DNA of 64,000 bases from Halorubrum salsamenti (GTDB taxonomy: Archaea > Halobacteriota > Halobacteria > Halobacteriales > Haloferacaceae). The position numbers were made by a program, and so were the translations under genes. Below, one piece after another: positions 59,447-64,000 of the stretch (positions are counted from its first letter, which is position 1; the number at the start of each line of letters is the position of its first letter). The notes under the pieces were generated by a model, which was not told where the DNA came from, did no database searches, and saw only the letters and a list, made by a program, of their open reading frames with translations. The stretch spans positions 682,001-746,000 of the forward strand of contig NZ_VCNL01000002.1 of assembly GCF_007671685.1 (NCBI RefSeq), written 5' to 3'.

Positions 59447-60927
59447 ATGGGTACGGGTCCCGGCGAGATCGCCGACGAGTCCGCACCCGACGAGACCGCC
59501 GGGTCCGAGACGGCCGACCGGGTCTTGCTGTTCATGCGAGCGGGACGCGACCGCGAGCTGGTGGCGGAGACGCTGAGCGAGCGGTACCGGATCGAGACGG
59601 CGACCGACCCGGACGAGCTCGACTCGGGGTTCGACTGCTGCGTGCTCGACGCCCACGCGTTCGGCCGGCTCACTGAGGTGCTCGACCGGCGGCGAGAGCG
59701 CGCAGACCCGGTGTTTCTCCCCTTCGTGCTGCTCGTGCAGGATTCCGGGTCGGAGACCACACGGGACCCGTGGGAACACGTCGACGACGTCGTCGAACTC
59801 CCGGTGCGGGGGCGACGCTGCGGTCCCGGATCGGCAACCTGATCGAGCGGCGACGCACCTCCCTCCGGCTCGCGGCTCGCGAGCGGCAGCTAGAGACGGC
59901 CGTCGAGGAGCTCCGGCAGAAGGAACGGGCGATGGACGAGGCCCCGGTGGGGATCTCACTCTCGGAGCCGGGGACGGAGAACAACCCGCTGACCTACGTC
60001 AACGAGGAGTTTCAGCGGCTCACCGGGTACGGTCCAGAGATGCTCGGGAAGGACTGTCGGTTCCTGCAAGGGGAGGACACGGATCCCGAAACGGTGGCGA
60101 CGATCCGCGAAGCGATCGACGACGAACGGCCGGTATCCACCGACATCCTGAACTACCGCGCGAACGGCCAGAAGTTCTGGAATCGACTCACCGTCGCGCC
60201 GATCCGCGACGAGGACGGGACCGTGATACGCTACGTCGGGTTCCAGATGGACATCACGGAGCGGAAGATCCGCGAGCGGCGGCTGGAGGTTATGAGTCGG
60301 GTACTCAACCACAACCTCCGGAACAAGATGAACCTCATCGAGGGGTACACGGACCTCTTGCGGCGCGACCTCGACGAGGAACAACGCCGAAAATCGCTCG
60401 ACGTGATCGCGGAGACGACCGATGACCTAATGGGGATCGCGGAGGCGGTGCGGAAGATCAACCACACGCTCTCGGAGACCGAACCGGACGAGGCCACCGT
60501 CGAGCTGCGCGACCGCCTGTCCGAGCTGCTGAGCCGGATGAGCGATCGGTACCCCTCCGCGACGTTCGACCTCTCGCTTCCCGACGACGACCCGCTCAGG
60601 ATGAGCGTTCTCGGCCTCCAGACGGCGATCGAGGAGGCCGTCGAGAACGCGGTCAAGCACAACCACGCCCCGAACCCGACGGTCTGGATACGGGTCGAGA
60701 ACGGGGACGAGGAGTGGATCGAGATCGAGATCGAGGACGACGGGCCGGGGATCCCGGAACACGAGACCCACGTGCTCGAACGGGGCGAGACGTCGCTGAA
60801 GCACGCGGACCGGCTCGGGATCTGGCTGATGTACTGGGTCGTGAGTAAGGCGGGCGGCGAGTTCTCAGTGGAGTCGTCCGGGACGGGCGGGACGCTCCTC
60901 CGGATGGCCGTCCCGGCGCGCCCTTGA
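59447..60927 (+). pseudogene. LOV-domain histidine kinase interrupted by a frameshift
   Basis: Two frames make one gene. 59447-59842 gives a receiver-like domain ending DDVVELPVRG; it runs out of frame at the five-G run 59808-59812. With one more G the frame joins ATLRSRIGNLIERRRTSLRLAARERQLETAVEEL, the usual linker, and goes on to 60927. The next part is a LOV-type PAS domain: LGKDCRFLQGEDTDP (photoactive-Cys motif), NYRANGQKFWN and GFQMDIT. The kinase part has VMSRVLNHNLRNKMNLIEGY (phospho-His), EEAVENAVKHNH, EDDGPGIPE and GIWLMYWVVSKAGG. Sequencing error, phase variation or decay are all possible; the second part may still be made. Confidence 0.8.
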
Positions 60928-60966
60928 GCGACCTCTGATCGCGCACTGCCGCTCGCGCGCCGGAGG

Positions 60967-61983
60967 TCACGGGGTCCGCTTCGACCGGAGCCGCGCCAGC
61001 CGCGTCCGCGCTTCCTGTCGGCTCGTCCCCCGCACCCGGCCCGTCTCGGCGTCCGCCATCGAGACGAGAGAGAGGCGGTCGAGGAGGGGCGGCCAGTCGG
61101 CGGCGCCCGCGGCGTCGCTGGCGAACTCGACGGCGCCGCCGAGCCCGTCGCGTTCGGCCGTTCCGACCCGTGCCACCGCCGCGTCTGCGTCCCGGCGCCC
61201 GCCGGCGATGTAGAGCCGGTCGCCGACGGCGGCCGGGAGCCACGCCGGGAGGAGCAGGAGCCAGAGCGCGATCCCGGCGGCCGCGTACGCCCACGAGGGG
61301 ATCCGATTACGGTCCGGCTCGTACCCGTGGATCCGGTTGACGCGGCGGTCGGCTGCCGTCCGCTCGCCGCGGCGCCCGACGAGCAGGGTCGCGAGGAGCG
61401 CCACCGTCTCGACCGCCCCGAGCGCCGGGAGCAGCGCGGTCGCGACGAGCGCCTCACGGGTCCGAAGCCGGACGAGCGCGTGCCGGAGCGCCGCGTCGCG
61501 GTCGGCCTTCGGCAGCGAGAGCAGCCGGGTGGAGACGACGAGCCGCGAGCCGCGGTGGCCGTCGGCGACGGCGACGTTGGCGGCGTCGGCGCGGACGACC
61601 GTTACCTCGGGAGGGTCGACGCCGACCTCGTCCGCGAGGGTCGCGACGCGGTCGGCGACGAAGTCGGCGGGGCGGTCGTCGAGTTCGGCCTCGGGAAGCC
61701 GGGCGAGACGGCGGTCGACGACGATCGGACCGAGGAGCGCGGAGCCGCCGAGGCCGACGACGACCGCGGCGAGGAGCCCCCCGACCGCGCCCGGACCGGC
61801 GACGTCGAGGCCCGCGGGGCCGAGGATCGCTGCGACGGGGACCAGCGGGACGCCGGCGAGCAGGACGGGGACGGAGAGCAGGGCGAGCGCGCCGACGGCT
61901 CGGCGGGCACGCGTTCCGGCCGTCGGGGGGGCGGAGGCGTCCTGATCAGACGCCACCTCTGCCGTGTCGCCGTTCGATGCCAT
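60967..61983 (-). CDS. M48-like membrane protein lacking the HExxH motif
   Basis: 338 residues from ATG 61983. HtpX/M48-like plan: two helices (ALALLSVPVLLAGVPLVPVAAILG and VGGLLAAVVVGLGGSALLGPIV), then VTVVRADAANVAVADGHRGSRLVVSTRLLSLPKADRDAALRHALVRLRTREAL. In active proteases the ALRHALVRL place reads HELAH; here both catalytic His and the Glu are gone. Two more membrane helices follow (TALLPALGAVETVALLATLLVG and AYAAAGIALWLLLLPAWLP). A pseudoprotease of unknown purpose, presumably a regulator or scaffold. The acidic head and C-terminal basic helix are species-like. Confidence 0.78.
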   Translation of the reverse strand: MASNGDTAEVASDQDASAPPTAGTRARRAVGALALLSVPVLLAGVPLVPVAAILGPAGLDVAGPGAVGGLLAAVVVGLGGSALLGPIVVDRRLARLPEAELDDRPADFVADRVATLADEVGVDPPEVTVVRADAANVAVADGHRGSRLVVSTRLLSLPKADRDAALRHALVRLRTREALVATALLPALGAVETVALLATLLVGRRGERTAADRRVNRIHGYEPDRNRIPSWAYAAAGIALWLLLLPAWLPAAVGDRLYIAGGRRDADAAVARVGTAERDGLGGAVEFASDAAGAADWPPLLDRLSLVSMADAETGRVRGTSRQEARTRLARLRSKRTP

Positions 61984-62043
61984 ACGACCCTGTCGTGTCA
62001 CAGGCGAGGTAAAGCTTTGCCGGAGCCCATCTGGAGTGGTATC

Positions 62044-62916
62044 TCATTGCCCTTCAGGCGGTGATACGGTCAGTACGGGGACGTTCGCGACGCGGACGAT
62101 TTTCTCGGTGACGCTTCCGAGGAAGTACCGTTCCAGGCCGGTTCGGCCCTGCGTCCCCATCACGATACAGTCGACATCACGTTCTTCCGCGTAGTCCAAG
62201 ATGGCTCGGGCAGGTGTTCCACTCAGAACCGATGCCTCCACGGACCGCAGATCCGCGTCTTCGGCTCGATCGATGACGTCATCGACGGCCCGTTGGCCCG
62301 CCTCCTCTAACGCGGTTAGCACCTCAGTACTACCAAAGTTTCCCGAAAGGGGGGTGAGATCGACGGCGTGGACGACATGCATCGCTGCACCGGTCGCCTC
62401 CGCGAACGTTATCCCGTGATCCGCGGCAACGTTCGCCGGGTCGCTCCCGTCCGTCGGCACGAGGACCGTCTCGAAGTCGGGGTCGAGCGGGACGTCCTCG
62501 TGGACAGTGAGGACCGGTACCGGCGAGGTGCGGAGCGTCCGCTCGGTTACGCTACCGAGGACGAGGCGGTTCAACCCCGTTCGCCCGTGCGTCCCCATCA
62601 CGATGAGATCGACGTCGTGGTCTCTCGCGTAGTCGATGATCGTCTGGTGGACCGGGTCAGCGGTTTCTATGACCTGAGTCGCCGTTGAAACTCCGACGTC
62701 CGCCGCCCGATCCCTGAGCGTCGCTAGCGTCTTCTCCCGACGGTGGGTAATTTCCTCGGCAACCTCTGATTCGACGTCGGTCGGGGACTCATTGAGTTCG
62801 ACGACGTTAATCGCGTGGAGCGAGGCGTCGAAGCGTTGTGCAAGGCCGAGCGCTGTTTCAGCTGCTGTTCCCGCAGCGGCGCTCCCGTCTGTCGGAACCA
62901 GGATCTTGTCGTACAT
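62044..62916 (-). CDS. Tandem universal stress protein
   Basis: 290 residues from ATG 62916: two UspA domains, each with VPTDGS near the start and the ATP-binding GTHGRTGLNRLVLGSVTER / GTQGRTGLERYFLGSVTEK motif (G-x2-G-x9-G-S). MYDKILVPTDGSAAAG begins domain one and FETVLVPTDGSDPAN domain two. Cytoplasmic, ATP-binding, stress or energy-linked. A related single-domain gene and a broken Usp remnant lie just upstream on the same strand. Confidence 0.92.
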   Translation of the reverse strand: MYDKILVPTDGSAAAGTAAETALGLAQRFDASLHAINVVELNESPTDVESEVAEEITHRREKTLATLRDRAADVGVSTATQVIETADPVHQTIIDYARDHDVDLIVMGTHGRTGLNRLVLGSVTERTLRTSPVPVLTVHEDVPLDPDFETVLVPTDGSDPANVAADHGITFAEATGAAMHVVHAVDLTPLSGNFGSTEVLTALEEAGQRAVDDVIDRAEDADLRSVEASVLSGTPARAILDYAEERDVDCIVMGTQGRTGLERYFLGSVTEKIVRVANVPVLTVSPPEGQ

Positions 62917-62939
62917 GCTTCTCTCTTTGAGTTGAGACG

Positions 62940-63082
62940 TTATCAAGGTAGACCACCGTCTTCACCGGCTCGCGTTCTTCCCGTACTCCCAAGACCGGCA
63001 TCGGCGCACGTCGAACGACCTCTCGACCGTAGTTCCGATACCGCGTGTCGCGTCGCGCCAAACGGGCGGACCAACTCGACAC
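62940..63082 (-). pseudogene. Remnant of a Usp-like C-terminus
   Basis: Reading the minus strand gives RNYGREVVRRAPMPVLGVREERE, matching the end of a universal stress domain (G..ERVVR.APVPVLVVR). Only this tail is preserved, with no ATP-binding loop before it, and it runs into the start of the tandem Usp gene. Probably the relic of a third usp copy. Confidence 0.5.
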
Positions 63083-63113
63083 GTTGGCTCGCCTGCCTCG
63101 CCTCCGCGAGGGA

Positions 63114-63542
63114 TCAGCGAACTAACACCACGGGCACCGACGCGCGTTTCGAGACCGTCTCGGCCACGTTCCCGACGAGAAATTGACGCGTCGCGCGGCT
63201 CCAATCCGCGCCGTGAGCACCGAGCACAACCGTGTCGTAGTTCTCAGCGCGATCGATGATATTCCGGGCGGGGTGACCGATGTCTACGATCGTGTCGATC
63301 TCCCGGTCACGCTCGGTCGCTATCTCGCGGGCACGTTCGAAGACAGGTTCGGCACGTTCGGCGGCGGCCTCCTCGATATCGTCCGCGAGGGCGAGCGCCG
63401 CCGCTTCTCCCATCATCGGCGATGGAACGCCGACAACGTGTAACACGGAAACGTCGGCGCCCGGAAAATTGTCGAATGCGTATTCGAGCGCCTGCCCGGC
63501 GTGCTCGGAGTCGTCCATCGGAACGAGAATTCTCGAGGCCAT
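63114..63542 (-). CDS. Universal stress protein, single domain
   Basis: 142 residues from ATG 63542. UspA fold: ASRILVPMDDSEHAGQALEYAFDNFPGADVSVLHVVGV, DIGHPARNIIDRAENYDTVVLGAHGADWSRATRQFLVGNVAETVSKRASVPVVLVR. The ATP loop GAHGADW...FLVGNVAE is slightly altered from the G-x2-G-x9-G-S form (GN instead of GS). Follows, on the same strand, the relic and the tandem Usp. Confidence 0.9.
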   Translation of the reverse strand: MASRILVPMDDSEHAGQALEYAFDNFPGADVSVLHVVGVPSPMMGEAAALALADDIEEAAAERAEPVFERAREIATERDREIDTIVDIGHPARNIIDRAENYDTVVLGAHGADWSRATRQFLVGNVAETVSKRASVPVVLVR

Positions 63543-63787
63543 ATCCCAAAGGGATCGTCCACCCACCTAAGTCTCTTCCTCAGACAACGCCCGGCTGATC
63601 CGCCTCCGTGGTCCGTCGTTCTGGCTGGACGGCGCGGTTGGTCCGTATACGAACGAGATCCTCCGCACAATCCTCTCTCCGACGGCAACGAAACGAGCGA
63701 CAGGGGGCCGCCGCGGCGCCGAAAAGGGGGGATACTTAGCGCGGGCGGACGACCGTACCCGTGGTCAGCGGTGATCGATCCTTCCGG

Positions 63788-63797
63788 AGCTTTTAAC
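63788..63797 (+). promoter_or_regulatory. TATA-like box of the tfe gene
   Basis: CTTTTAACCC, centred about 30 bases before ATG 63823. The gap 63543-63787 upstream contains nothing recognisable. Confidence 0.55.
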
Positions 63798-63822
63798 CCG
63801 GTTCCTCCACCAGATCCACGTA

Positions 63823-64000
63823 ATGGCTTTTGAGGATCTACTGAACGACCCCGTCATCCAGAAGTACCTCCACGAGCTGGTGGGGCCGACGGGGATGCCG
63901 GTCGCGGCCGCGCCGCCCGACGGCGAGGTCACCGACGAGGAGCTTGCGGAGGAGCTCGGACTGGAGCTCAACGACGTCCGACGCGCGCTGTTCATCCTGT
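63823..64000 (+). CDS. tfe: Transcription factor E (TFIIE alpha homologue), 3' part outside window
   Basis: 59 codons are visible. MAFEDLLNDPVIQKYLHELVGPTG begins the family's extended winged helix; the recognition part is VTDEELAEELGLELNDVRRALFIL, diagnostic of archaeal TFE. It helps TBP/TFB open promoters. The zinc ribbon and the rest lie past the end of the window. Confidence 0.9.
   Translation, partial: MAFEDLLNDPVIQKYLHELVGPTGMPVAAAPPDGEVTDEELAEELGLELNDVRRALFIL

Noticed and set aside
1-64000. CRISPR array, rRNA genes, complete insertion sequences or a replication origin
   Set aside because: I saw no regularly spaced repeats, no rRNA sequence, no transposase motifs and no orc1/cdc6 gene in the window.

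Overview
The window is chromosomal DNA of a halophilic archaeon, most likely Halorubrum or a close relative. The signs are high GC (except some promoters and a small patch near 37-40 kb), acidic proteins rich in Asp and Glu, leaderless genes with a TATA-like box about 25-30 bases before the start, archaeal ribosomal proteins and RNA polymerase subunits, H4MPT-type C1 enzymes and several haloarchaea-only families. The genus is my inference; the class Halobacteria is secure.

Layout. 1-665: end of a beta-propeller protein. 0.8-2.1 kb (minus): L7Ae, S28e, L24e, Ndk. 2.4-9.8 kb: 5'-nucleotidase-like enzyme, formaldehyde dehydrogenase behind a very AT-rich promoter, two one-finger zinc microproteins beside a CobW-type GTPase, a lipoprotein, a noncoding repeat element, and the Mrp Fe-S carrier. 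9.8-19.1 kb (minus): an information-processing block, reading from 19.1 kb down: tRNA-Ser, S13, S4, S11, RpoD, tRNA-Leu, L18e, L13, S9, RpoN, RpoK, enolase, S2, then (after two genes on the other strand) mevalonate kinase and isopentenyl phosphate kinase. 19.4-25.5 kb (plus): alcohol dehydrogenase, cytidylate kinase, Cbf5, tRNA-Pro, DoxX-like protein, clamp-loader large subunit. 25.6-32.5 kb: histidine kinase, a second dehydrogenase, a polar amino-acid ABC transporter, CtaA. 32.6-36.9 kb: a second copy of the repeat element, tRNA-His with a duplicated 3' end, metallo-hydrolase, Na/Ca exchanger, membrane protein. 37.1-40.2 kb: an accessory patch (winged-helix regulator, membrane protein, lipoprotein, two PH-domain proteins) bounded by a duplicated gene end. 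40.5-50.9 kb: NhaC antiporter, Asd, methyltransferase, fused beta-oxidation enzyme, DNA glycosylase, PhoU/TrkA-C protein, Mch. 51-59.4 kb: small membrane proteins, a Dna2/Cas4-like nuclease-helicase, DUF47 protein, PurC, Trm56, KaiC-like ATPase. 59.4-64 kb: a LOV-type histidine kinase broken by a frameshift, a degenerate M48 protein, universal stress proteins and the start of TFE.

How it fits together. The core is housekeeping: translation, transcription (RpoD, RpoN, RpoK, TFE), pseudouridylation (Cbf5 with L7Ae), replication (RfcL), the archaeal mevalonate route (Mvk, Ipk), purine and amino-acid synthesis, and C1 metabolism (formaldehyde dehydrogenase, Mch). The accessory signals most worth following are: (1) a KaiC-like ATPase divergent from a histidine kinase whose PAS domain carries the LOV photoreceptor motif; (2) a dispersed noncoding element with conserved hairpins in two copies; (3) the 37-40 kb cassette flanked by a duplicated gene end; (4) the tRNA-His 3'-end duplication; (5) the zinc-finger microprotein pair next to a CobW metallochaperone.
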